Shown: piece by piece, positions 1 to 8,188 of the stretch | How the letters are laid out: each line of letters opens with the position of its first letter | Position numbering within the stretch: the first letter of the stretch is position 1 | NCBI GenBank assembly: GCA_030674185.1 | Contig: CM060312.1 | Span: 49,382,307-49,409,806 of the forward strand | Direction of reading: 5' to 3' | DNA from: Monoplex corrugatus | Lineage: Eukaryota > Mollusca > Gastropoda > Littorinimorpha > Ranellidae | Length of the DNA: 27,500 bases | The notes under the pieces: generated by a model | What the model was told of the DNA's origin: nothing | The model's input: only the letters and a program-made list of their open reading frames with translations | Database searches by the model: none | Translations under genes and position numbers: made by a program

Positions 1-52
1 CACACTGCAGTTTCCTTGCTTTACCAGTCCTACTCGGCAGGCACTCTGTGTG

Positions 53-197
53 TCAATCCTTTGACTCACTCACCAGAATCCTATGTTGTCAACCATGCTA
101 GTTAAGCAAACACTGAACCCTTTGACTCCCTCACCCTATCCATCCAAGGGTTCAGTTTTTGCAGTTGGCGGGTAGAGTGCGGGAGTCAAAGGGTTAA
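53..197 (-). mobile_element. TTAA-flanked inverted-repeat mini-element (piggyBac-like MITE), copy 1
   Basis: A non-coding element of about 145 bp. Read on the minus strand it begins TTAACCCTTTGACTCCCGCA at 197-178, and its other end is a decayed version of the same sequence (TCAATCCTTTGACTCAC from 53). Internally the same core recurs in both directions, AACCCTTTGACTCCC near 117-131 and GGGAGTCAAAGGGTT at 181-195, so the strand can fold into a hairpin. A second copy lies at 5062-5215 in the opposite orientation. A TTAA target and inverted repeats starting with CCC after the TTAA are typical of the piggyBac superfamily. That assignment is inference, because no transposase is present here. Confidence 0.6.
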
Positions 198-385
198 GAT
201 CTCAGCGACTGTCACAACACATCTACCAATGTGTTAAAGAGATTCTGTCATCAAATACATATACTCATCTACCGGTCACCATAATGGAATTCTAAGCTGG
301 CACCTCTGGAGACTGCTAAGCCTCGCTCACGTAGCCACTACGTTTGCTTGCACGAGGGCACAGGAAGAAACTCTTGAATGGCTTG

Positions 386-924
386 CTTCCCCCGTGGGGA
401 TGCCGGGGACTCTTTCATTATAAACAGTATCCCCATCTTCTGGAAATTCTGTGATACAAATGTCTTTTCTGTCACTCTGTTTGTTTCTTCCTTACTCCTT
501 TGCTTTCTGTCATTTCTTCCTATCATTTTCTGCCTTTCTAGTCCATTCACTTGTATGTGTTCGATAAAGTCTTACGTACTTTCTCTTAAGATCGATAAAT
601 GGGTACAATTATTTAAGTGCACTTTTGACTCTAGGGAACTTAGTAATTTAGGCTCGTTTTTATTATGTTTTAGTGTCCTGAGTTGTGTTTAAATTTGTTC
701 TCTGGTACGTTTTTTTTTTAAAATCTCCTGTGCGATAAATTGGACGGAGTGGTCAACATCAGAGACATCTTAGGTTATGTGTGTGAATGCATTGATATGT
801 GTACTAAATTTTCTTTTCCTGTTTTTTTTTTTTCTGTTGAAAGATTGTGTATGTTTTGAAACAGTTATAGCCCTGATATGGCTCCACCCAGTCGGCTGAG
901 CTTTAAACAACAATAACGATAACA
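386..924 (+). mobile_element. 540-bp dispersed retroposon, copy 1, with target-site duplication
   Basis: This is the most complete of five related copies in the window; the others are near 13872-14425, 15430-15759, 21541-22083 and 22960-23123. It is bounded by a direct repeat GAATGGCTTG at 376-385 and 925-934, as expected from target-primed insertion. The 5' part contains the shared segments GTGGGGATGC and TATAAACAGTATC. The middle has GATAAAGTCTTAC, and the 3' part has CCCTGATATGGCT, CAGTCGGCTG and then a CAA/AAC-rich tail. No convincing open frame and no tRNA-like head are visible, so it is either a SINE with another promoter type or the 3' end of an unseen LINE. Confidence 0.75.
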
Positions 925-934
925 GAATGGCTTG

Positions 935-1380
935 TTTGAGGGACTTTTGCTACGCCAACGAAACTCGTCTCTGATTCTCTTCTTTTCTCGTAAACTGGGA
1001 CAGAGCACAACAGATCAGCGCGGCTTTACATCTAAGTAATCTCGGTGGGTTAACTAGCTTAATAAGTAACGTGTACGTTTTGACCAGTCCTGTCACTGCT
1101 TCTCGTAAACTTCCTTTTCCTGACAAAATGATGGGTTGACGGATACACTAAAATAAATAGAAAAACATGTAATCGCGATTTGCGTAGTTGCCGATTTCTT
1201 GATCCGTGTTACTGGCATGTAGGATGGATAAAAACAGCGCCGCTGTAGTTGAACGGCTACACTCCTGAAGCAGCGGCTTACAGAGAAACAAGGGTTATTA
1301 TCCTTTGCCTGTTTCCAAGTGTCTATCAGCAGTCTGTCCACTCGGTTTTCTTTTTCTCTTTTTTTTTTCATTCATTTGGG
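935..1380. other. No recognisable feature
   Basis: Unique-looking sequence between the retroposon and the satellite. It holds only short open frames without family resemblance and a T-rich run near 1350-1370. No exon or RNA gene can be supported. Confidence 0.5.
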
Positions 1381-2000
1381 CAGGCAAGCAAGCTGGCAAA
1401 CAGGCAGGCAGGCAGGTTCAGTTTGTTCAGCAGTCAGTCACACAGCTTCAGTTTAGCAGTGAATCAGATAGCTTCACTTTGTTCAGTCACTCAGTCAGCC
1501 AGACAGTTCAGTTAGTTCAGTCACGCAGTCAGCTAGATATGTCAGTTAGCTTCAGTTAGTTCAGTCACGCAGTTAGCTAGATATGTCAGTTAGCTTCAGT
1601 TAGTTCAGTCACGCAGTCAGCTAGATATGTCAGTTAGCTTCAGTTAGTTCAGTCACGCAGTTAGCTAGATATGTCAGTTAGCTTCAGTTAGTTCAGTCAC
1701 GCAGTTAGCGAGATATGTCAGTTAGCTTCAGTTTGTTCAGTCAGACAGCTTCAGTTTGTTCAGTCATTCAGCCAGTCAGAACGCTTCACAGTTCGGTCGG
1801 TTAGCCAGACAGTTTCAGTTTGTTCAGTCAGACAGCTTCAGTTTGTTCAGTAGGTCACCTGGACAGCTTCAGTGTGTTTAGTCGGTCAGACGGCTTTACT
1901 TTGTTCAGTCAGTCAGGCAACGTCAGTTTCTTCAGTCAGTCAGTCAGTCAGTGTCAGTTTCTTCAGTCAGTCAGTCAGTCAGTGTCAGTTTGTTCAGTCT
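1381..2000. repeat. TTCAGT-rich satellite with five 44-bp units
   Basis: The block is built from variants of TTCAGT, GTTCAGTCA and CAGTCAGT. Its core at 1507-1726 is five head-to-tail units of exactly 44 bp, each starting TTCAGTTAGTTCAGTCACGC and ending TCAGTTAGC, and differing at only a few positions (CAGTCAGC or CAGTTAGC; CTAGAT or CGAGAT). On both sides the pattern degrades into shorter TTCAGTTTGTTCAGTCAGACAG-like repeats and then CAGT tetranucleotides. The open frames across it are a by-product of the repeat. Confidence 0.9.
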
Positions 2001-2135
2001 GTATGTTCAGCTGTCCCTTCACTGTTGGCTGATGTTCACAAGTGGCCTGTCATATCACTCTGTCTTCATCGTCCTACGTAACGGTGTACGGTTTACAGTA
2101 GACACAGACCACACTGCGCTCGTTCCAGATGTAAG

Positions 2136-2139
<4 letters not shown>

Positions 2140-2211
<72 letters not shown>

Positions 2212-2243
2212 GTCTCTCTCTCTTCCCATCTATCTGTCTATAT

Positions 2244-2293
<50 letters not shown>

Positions 2294-2428
2294 CTCTCTC
2301 TCTCTCTCTCTGTCCCTTTCCCTCTCTCTTTCTCTCTCTCTCTTATCTCTTCTCTCTCTCTCTGTCTCTCTCCCTCTCTCTGTCTGTCCCTTTCCTCCCT
2401 CTCTCTCCCCTCTCTCCTTCCCTCTCTT
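2140..2428. repeat. (CT)n microsatellite, compound
   Basis: Nearly pure pyrimidine on the plus strand, with long CT tracts interrupted by TGTC, CCCTTT and CATCTATCTG. The complement is a homopurine strand. The Ser/Leu-rich and Arg/Glu-rich open frames here are artefacts. Confidence 0.95.
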
Positions 2429-2690
2429 GATCACAGCGTTGGTCTATCTTGTTGACAAATGTTATAAAAGAAAACTTACTTTATTTTATCAAAAGTACTG
2501 ATAGTATTATAAAAGCGAGATTTAGATGTGGAGCTGAATTATATACAGTGTCAAGCCACCATTAAACAGGGAGATAATTATCTGCAACCCCCACCCCCAC
2601 TCCCCATCCCTTTGGTTTTTAATTCATTAATGAATTAGGTTCCGGTGTTCGGGTTGTTGCCACACGTTGGACAGGCTTTTTGGGGGTTTG

Positions 2691-2851
2691 TTGTTGTTCT
2701 TGTTGTTGTTTTTGTTTGTTTGTTTCTTTCTTTCTTTCTTTCTTTCTTTGCTTGTTGGTTGGTTGGTTGGTTGGTTAGTTGGTTGTTGTTGGTTTTTTGT
2801 TTTTTTGTTTTTTGTTTGTTTGTTGTTGTTGTTTTGTTTGTTTTTTGTCTC
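2691..2851. repeat. Compound simple repeat (TTG, TTTG, TTTC, TTGG)
   Basis: Successive short tracts of TTG, TTTG, TTTC and TTGG units, then more GTTT and TTG. The G/T-rich strand makes hydrophobic-looking frames that have no support as genes. Confidence 0.9.
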
Positions 2852-2943
2852 AGTGGTTGTGAACATGTCTCGTGGATTAAGCTTTAATACGGCACAGACG
2901 GTGTGTGATTAAAGTGATCAGCTGCTGGAGGGAAGCCAGCGCA

Positions 2944-2945
<2 letters not shown>

Positions 2946-3033
<88 letters not shown>
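2946..3033. repeat. (GT)n microsatellite
   Basis: Uninterrupted GT dinucleotides for about 88 bp, followed by a short imperfect TCTGTG/GGGTGTG tail to about 3057. Confidence 0.97.
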
Positions 3034-3034
<1 letters not shown>

Positions 3035-3503
3035 TGTGTGTGTGGGTGTGTATGTGTTGGACTGACAGGCAAGAGACATATCTAGTGTGGATACAACAAC
3101 AAAAACATAGATAAAAAAAAATAAAGGTGCACAGCCCAGTCACGCCTGACAACATGGCGGAGGAGGAGTCGGAGCGTGTACCACACATGTTTCTGTTGGC
3201 TTAAGAACCTGTCCGCAACAGCAGAAGGAAAACAATACACTACGTTTTGAACTGTGTTCAGCTACGGAACAGCTGACATCTTCAGGAACATTGTAGGAGC
3301 ACAATGCAGCAGTTGTTTCTGGCGCCTGTACCCACCCCCACCCTCCCAGCCCCAAAAAACAGTAAATAAACCACAACCAAGGGAAGAACGCCGGGGGGGG
3401 GGGGGTGATGATGAAACAGCGCGGTGTTCCGCTCAAAGACGAAAAGCCAATTTGTTTTCAGAGACAGTAATGGAGAAATAAGAGAGATCCCCTCAATTTG
3501 ATT
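3034..3503. other. Mostly unique sequence, one start-codon-like context
   Basis: No gene can be assigned. At 3154 there is ACAACATGGCGGAGGAGG, a good Kozak-like start that opens a 16-codon frame ending at 3204. ATGGCGG also resembles a YY1 core. A run of 13 G lies at 3393-3405. With no support for the frame continuing into a spliced exon, this is left as an observation. Confidence 0.4.
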
Positions 3504-4013
3504 GACAATCGCAGACATTCCTCTCTGTCTTATGAAGACATGCTCTGTTGTTTTGACAATTGGAGACATTCCTCTCTGTCTAGTGAAGACGCATTCTATT
3601 GTTTTGACAATTGAAGACATTCCTCTCTGTCTAATGCAGACATGCTCTGTTGTTTTGACAATTGGAGACATTCCTCTCTGTCTAGTGAAGACGCATTCTA
3701 TTGTTTTGACAATTGAAGACATTCCTCTTTGTCTAATGCAGACATGCTCTGTTGTTTTGACAATTGGACACATTCCTCTCTGTTTAATGAAGACATACCC
3801 TGTTGTTTTGACAATCGGAGACATTCCTCTCTGTCTAATGCAGACATGCTCTGTTGTTTTGACAATTGAAGACATTCCTCTCTGTCTAATGCAAACATAC
3901 TCTGTTGTTTTGACAATTGGAAACATTCCTCTCTGTTTAATGAAGACATACCCTGTTGTTTTGACAATCGGAGACATTCCTATCTGTCTTGTGAAGACAC
4001 ACTCTATTATTCA
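3504..4013. repeat. 51-bp minisatellite, ten units
   Basis: Ten head-to-tail units start with GACAAT at 3504, 3555, 3606, 3657, 3708, 3759, 3810, 3861, 3912 and 3963, so every unit is exactly 51 bp with no indel. Units carry GACATTCCTCTCTGT at their centre and end CTCTGTTGTTTT or TTCTATTGTTTT. Because 51 is divisible by three, several frames stay open on both strands with 17-residue periodicity. Changes between units fall at all codon positions, which argues for non-coding minisatellite. Variant types repeat in blocks: units 2-3 match units 4-5, and units 6-7 match units 9-10. Confidence 0.95.
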
Positions 4014-4528
4014 GAGAAAAAAATTGCTGGGGACTGAACTTGAAGTTCCGAGCCTTGGACAAAAGGGGCAAGATACGAAAATAGGAGACTGAGCCGTTTC
4101 AAGACTAGCAGACGATTTGTGCACATAGACAGGCCAAATGAATCTTTCAACAACACGATGAACATCCCAAGCCTGACTGTGCCATTCAGATAAGTTACAA
4201 TAACAATTTCAGATTCATTTTCTGAAGATGACGTCTCCGCACTTGGAATGAATTCCATATGCACTATCGTCACAGGTGCCATGTGATGGAGAAAATCAAG
4301 AATGATCACAGTGCACGCCTTAAGTCTGCACACAAACTCAAGAGCTGGCCAGGTCCTGAGGCCCTACCTAGATAGCTCCATAACCCTGAGGTCGTAGGGG
4401 AGAGAGGTGACAGAGACCTCAACTTTTCCCAGGGCCAGCATTATGAGGGTGGCGCCCATCCCCTCTCCCTTGCTTCAAATTCATACTCATATTGACTTTT
4501 TTTTTTAAACCAAGACTTCAGAAAGGCA
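4014..4528. other. No recognisable feature
   Basis: Unique-looking sequence after the minisatellite, including an A/G-rich stretch near 4010-4090 and a T run near 4497-4506. No gene or repeat family is recognised. Confidence 0.5.
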
Positions 4529-4771
4529 AGAAGGCTAATTGGTCTTCAAGGGGTGGGACCAGGGAAATCAGCCTATCTCTCCAATGTTTTATACCAAGGC
4601 AGCCGGGCAATGCCGTGCTCTTCAACATTTTCAACTGCCATGAGATTTTAAGAAGGCTAATTGGTCTTCAAGGGAAGGGACCAGGGAAATCAACCTATCT
4701 CTCCAATGTTTTATACCAAGGCAGCCGGCAATGCCCTGTTCTTCAACATTTTCAACTGCCGTGAGATTTTT
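4529..4771. repeat. Tandem duplication of a 122-bp unit
   Basis: Two adjacent copies, 4529-4650 and 4651-4771, both start AGAAGGCTAATTGGTCTTCA and end TTTTCAACTGCC(A/G)TGAGATTTT. They differ by a few substitutions and one-base indels, for example GGGGTGGGACC against GGGAAGGGACC. The high identity suggests a recent local duplication. No gene function is apparent. Confidence 0.93.
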
Positions 4772-5061
4772 AGCGTGCGCAGCCAGAAGACACACGGGTC
4801 CGACTCGAAGGACAAGACGTTCAGTTCGATTTTCCGGTCAAACTGAGTTAGTTATTGGCAGGCGAACGTCTGAACCATTCTGCCACTCTTCTCCCATCCA
4901 GATAAAAAACAAACAAAAATAGCCCACTACGTGCTCATAATGCCTGGGGAAAGGCCACCATGCGCCAGCATGTGACGCAGGAATTCGCTGGAGGCAATAG
5001 CCTACTACATGGACACAGTGGTGACATCCCTGTTTACTTTTTCCCTTTTCGACTTTTTCGG

Positions 5062-5215
5062 TTAACCCTTTGATCCTGCAAACTATCCAATTACTGCAAA
5101 AACCGCGGGAAGCTGGTGGATAGGGCGAGGGAGTCAAAGGGTTCAGTTTTTGCTTTGCTAGCATGGTTGACAGAGCAGGGTGCTGGTGGACAGGGTGCGG
5201 GAGTCTAAGGGTTAA
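5062..5215 (+). mobile_element. TTAA-flanked inverted-repeat mini-element (piggyBac-like MITE), copy 2
   Basis: The element starts TTAACCCTTTGATCCTGCA at 5062 and ends TGCGGGAGTCTAAGGGTTAA at 5215, so both ends carry TTAA and matching inverted repeats. The interior matches the minus strand of copy 1 (53-197), sharing GGATAGGG, GAGGGAGTCAAAGGGTTCAG and GCTAGCATGGTTGACA-like stretches. It is 154 bp with TTAA included and has no coding capacity. Confidence 0.68.
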
Positions 5216-5529
5216 GCTGCTTGATTTGGTCCTGCGCGCTTTGGACAGAGCGAAGATGCCGTTTTGCCTTATACACTTGTACCGTTTCAGTTGTTCCTTT
5301 TGTGATTCTGTTACCGAAATGACAAGACTCAAGAGTACTGCAGTGGAAAATTATCCATGATATTCACCCAAATAATATACTACTTAAAAAAAAGGGAATT
5401 ATCAACTCTGATAAAGATAACGGATATGCCTGTGGTGAAACAGACTATATCGAAGACTTCTTTCCCAACTGAAGGTAAAACAAAACGTGACTGCTGGATC
5501 TTGAGGGTAAAAACAAAATATCAAAAAGC
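5216..5529. other. No recognisable feature
   Basis: A/T-rich sequence after the mini-element. The short open frames have no recognisable similarity. Confidence 0.45.
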
Positions 5530-5625
5530 ACCTTGTTTGTAAAAGATCCTTGGGAGTATAAAACACGGCGTTTCGAGCCCAGGCCCTTTGTCAAGTGAAA
5601 AATAAGGATCTTTTACAAACAAGGT
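5530..5625. repeat. Perfect 22-bp inverted repeat enclosing a recurrent motif
   Basis: The arms 5530-5551 and 5604-5625 are exact reverse complements over 22 bases, with a 52-base loop. The arm contains CCTTGTTTGTAAAAGATCC. On the minus strand the loop reads CACTTGACAAAGGGCC, then GGGCTCGAAACGCCGTG. It shares the CTTGACAAAGG core with the sequences at 11917 and 23493. The layout (long stem, GACAAAG, small GC stem, GAAAC) loosely resembles a self-cleaving hammerhead, but the expected CTGATGA is not intact. Confidence 0.8.
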
Positions 5626-5954
5626 ATTTTTTAACATTTTGTTCTTTCCCAACTGTTTTAAAATGCGATCAGTCTGGGAAAATAATAGAAAAAGAAATCG
5701 GTACCAGAATAGGCTAGCACATTATCATCGCAGGGACAACAGATCTTCTTGGATATCACGATCAAGGCAGACACGCCACACGAGACAGATCCATGCTCAG
5801 CTGGCTGATATCACTAGCACAAATTTGCACAATAAATGTTGTTTCCTCAGCTGAACAAGAATTAGCAGCGAGAAGTGTGTATTAGTTGAAAACGATTACT
5901 TGTTTTGTTTTTAGGGTGTTTTTTTAATAAAAGATGATTTATGTAATGGCTTGA
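5626..5954. other. No recognisable feature
   Basis: A/T-rich sequence between the hairpin and the simple repeats. No gene, exon or repeat family is recognised. Confidence 0.45.
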
Positions 5955-6094
5955 CAATTTTCGTTTTTTGTTTGTTTGGTTTGTTTGTTGTTGTTTTTTT
6001 TGTGTGTTTTTTTTTTTTTGGTGTTTTTTTTTTTGGGGGGGGGTTGTTTTTGTGTGTGTGTGTGGTTTTTTGTTTGTTTTTTTATTTTATTTTA

Positions 6095-6150
<56 letters not shown>

Positions 6151-6449
6151 CTTCCCTCTCTTTTTCTCTTCTCTCTCTTTCTTTCTCCCTCTCTCTTTCT
6201 CTCTCCATCCCACCTCCCCCTCCCTCCCTCCCTCCCTCTCTCTCTCTTTCTCTCTCTTATTCTCTCTCCTCTCTTTCTCTCTCCTCCTTCCCTCCCCCTC
6301 CCTCTCTCTCTCTTCTCTCTCTTTCTCTCTCTCTCCCTCTTTCTCTCCCCCTTCCACCCTCCCTCTCTCTCTCTTTCTCTCTCCATCCCTCCCTCTATCT
6401 CTCTCTTTCTCTCTCTTTCTCTCTACCTCCCTTCCCCCTCTCTCTCTTT
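5955..6449. repeat. T/G-rich tract followed by (CT)n and pyrimidine-rich repeat
   Basis: 5955-6090 is T- and G-rich with homopolymer T and a G run. A near-pure CT tract starts at 6097, followed by about 300 bp of CT, CCCT and CTTT mixtures. Frames here are compositional artefacts. Confidence 0.95.
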
Positions 6450-6650
6450 TAAAGTTTGGTTTTATCTAGCATACAAAAAAGGGCAACAAACGGGACGATC
6501 AAGTTTGGTGTAAAATAATGGACAGCGTCCTTGTTTTGTACCTGCTTGTTTCGCTGATCTAGGTAAGGTTGCTGAACTGGAAACCATAACATTGACAGAA
6601 ATTAGTGGTAGAGGGAAAAGAGAGAGGAAGAAAGGAGTTGATGAAGAGAC

Positions 6651-6651
<1 letters not shown>

Positions 6652-6740
<89 letters not shown>

Positions 6741-6755
6741 GTGTGTGTGTGTGTG
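6652..6755. repeat. (GT)n microsatellite
   Basis: Long GT tract with a single interruption (TTG near 6739). Confidence 0.97.
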
Positions 6756-6906
6756 GAAAAAGAACAAAAGACTAGTGCACAGATATTTTGACGCTAGTGG
6801 AATGCATGTAAGGGTCTTAGTGTTTGTCTTCTGTTTTCTTCCAGTCCTCAACCTCGCAAGGTCTACATGAATACAAATAAAGTACTCTGTGTGCATGTGC
6901 GTATAT

Positions 6907-6917
6907 GTGTGTGTGTC

Positions 6918-6953
<36 letters not shown>

Positions 6954-7172
6954 TGGAGAGAGAATGAGAGAGAGAGAGACATAGAGACAGAGACAGAGAA
7001 AAACAGATAGATAGACAGAAAAAAGACACAGAGAGGGAGATACAGACAGACACACACACAAACAGACAGACAAACAGAGACAGAGAGAGACAGAAGACAG
7101 ACAGACAGACGGACAGACAAACAGATGGACAGAAAGTCAGACAGACAGAGACAGACAGAGACAGAGAGAGAG
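6907..7172. repeat. (GA)n and CAGA-rich simple repeat
   Basis: A GT run near 6907-6920 passes into GA dinucleotides and then into CAGA/GACA tetranucleotide-rich purine sequence. Confidence 0.93.
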
Positions 7173-7246
7173 TGGACATAGACCAATTTAACTTTATGGT
7201 CACTGGCGTGGGCAAAACATGGAATATTAATTGGTACAATAATGAA

Positions 7247-7628
7247 CACCAACAAGCAAAGCCAGAACAAGATTGAGGCAGCCGAGTTGTGGTTTCTAAG
7301 AAGAATTTTGAGAGTTTCATGGACAGCAAAGAAAACAAACGAGACAGTCTTGATGGAGGCAGCACAAGAAGATCATTCATAAGGGAGATTAGGAAAAGAC
7401 ATTTAAAGGCCATTTTATGAGGAAAGGGGAATTAGAGCACCCGGTCACAACAGGAAAGCTGGAGGGAAAGAGAGCACCAGGTAGACCTAGGGAGAAAATA
7501 TTGGACGGACTTGCAGAGTGGCTGAAGACAGACAGGGTGGAAGATGTGCTTGCGGCAAGAAGGGATAGAAACAGATGGAAGGCCATGATCGCCAACGCCA
7601 TGTGGCAGGGCACTTGATGACGATGATG
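7247..7628 (+). mobile_element. RTE-like LINE, 5'-truncated 3' fragment, copy A
   Basis: The fragment encodes the C-terminal end of a non-LTR retrotransposon protein. Around 7271-7365 one frame reads EAAELWFLRRILRVSWTAKK. After frame breaks, 7417-7617 reads GELEHPVTTGKLEGKRAPGR and ends in NAMWQGT and a stop. The order of blocks (LWFLRR, VSWTAKKTNE, GKLEGKR.PGRPR, WLKTDRVED) follows the C-terminus of RTE/BovB-type proteins. There is almost no 3' UTR: the stop runs straight into a GATGACGATGATGAC tail. The direct repeat ACAATAATGAA at 7236-7246 and 7629-7639 is a candidate 11-bp target-site duplication. It matches copies B (16363-17097) and C (18891-19786). Confidence 0.87.
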
Positions 7629-7712
7629 ACAATAATGAAAGAAATAATAATAATAATAATAGTGAACATTTATGGCGCTTAATCTAAAAAAAAGCCCTAA
7701 GCGCTTACAGTA

Positions 7713-7744
7713 AACACACACACACGCGCACACACAACACACGC

Positions 7745-7806
<62 letters not shown>

Positions 7807-7809
7807 GCA

Positions 7810-7885
<76 letters not shown>

Positions 7886-7912
7886 GCACACACACACACA
7901 CGCGCGCGGGCA
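7713..7912. repeat. (CA)n microsatellite inside the LINE 3' UTR
   Basis: About 200 bp of CA dinucleotides with CCGCAC and CGCG interruptions. It lies between the end of the LINE protein and the LINE tail hairpin, so it grew within the element. Confidence 0.96.
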
Positions 7913-8188
7913 CAGATTTCAAGGTGGCAGCTGAAGTAAGAGTACAGAACTACAGGCTAGGATTTAAAAAGAGTGGTTTTTAGACTGGACTTAAACGAAG
8001 AAAGGGTACAGGTAGAGCGGAGAGGAAAGGGAAGTTTGTTCCAAATAGAGGGGGCCTGATAAGAAAAAGCACGTTCACCAAGAGTTTTGTTGCGGAAGCG
8101 TGGGATTCTAAGTAGGTGGGCATCAGTAGAAGAGCGTAGCTCTCTGGAGGGAATGTAAACAGTCAGGAGATCAGAAAGATAGGGGGAG

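Noticed and set aside
2085..2136. Retroviral or gypsy-type RNase H fragment suggested by FTVDTDHTAL
   Set aside because: Only about ten residues match loosely, and no other element protein is nearby.
2093..2434. Long Arg/Glu-rich and Ser/Leu-rich frames over the CT tracts here and near 6100, 12200, 18000 and 22850
   Set aside because: Low-complexity translation of dinucleotide repeats; no start context and no domain.
3502..4092. Open frame of 196 codons over the 51-bp repeats
   Set aside because: Unit length divisible by three keeps several frames open on both strands, and substitutions do not favour silent positions. It is more likely minisatellite than protein.
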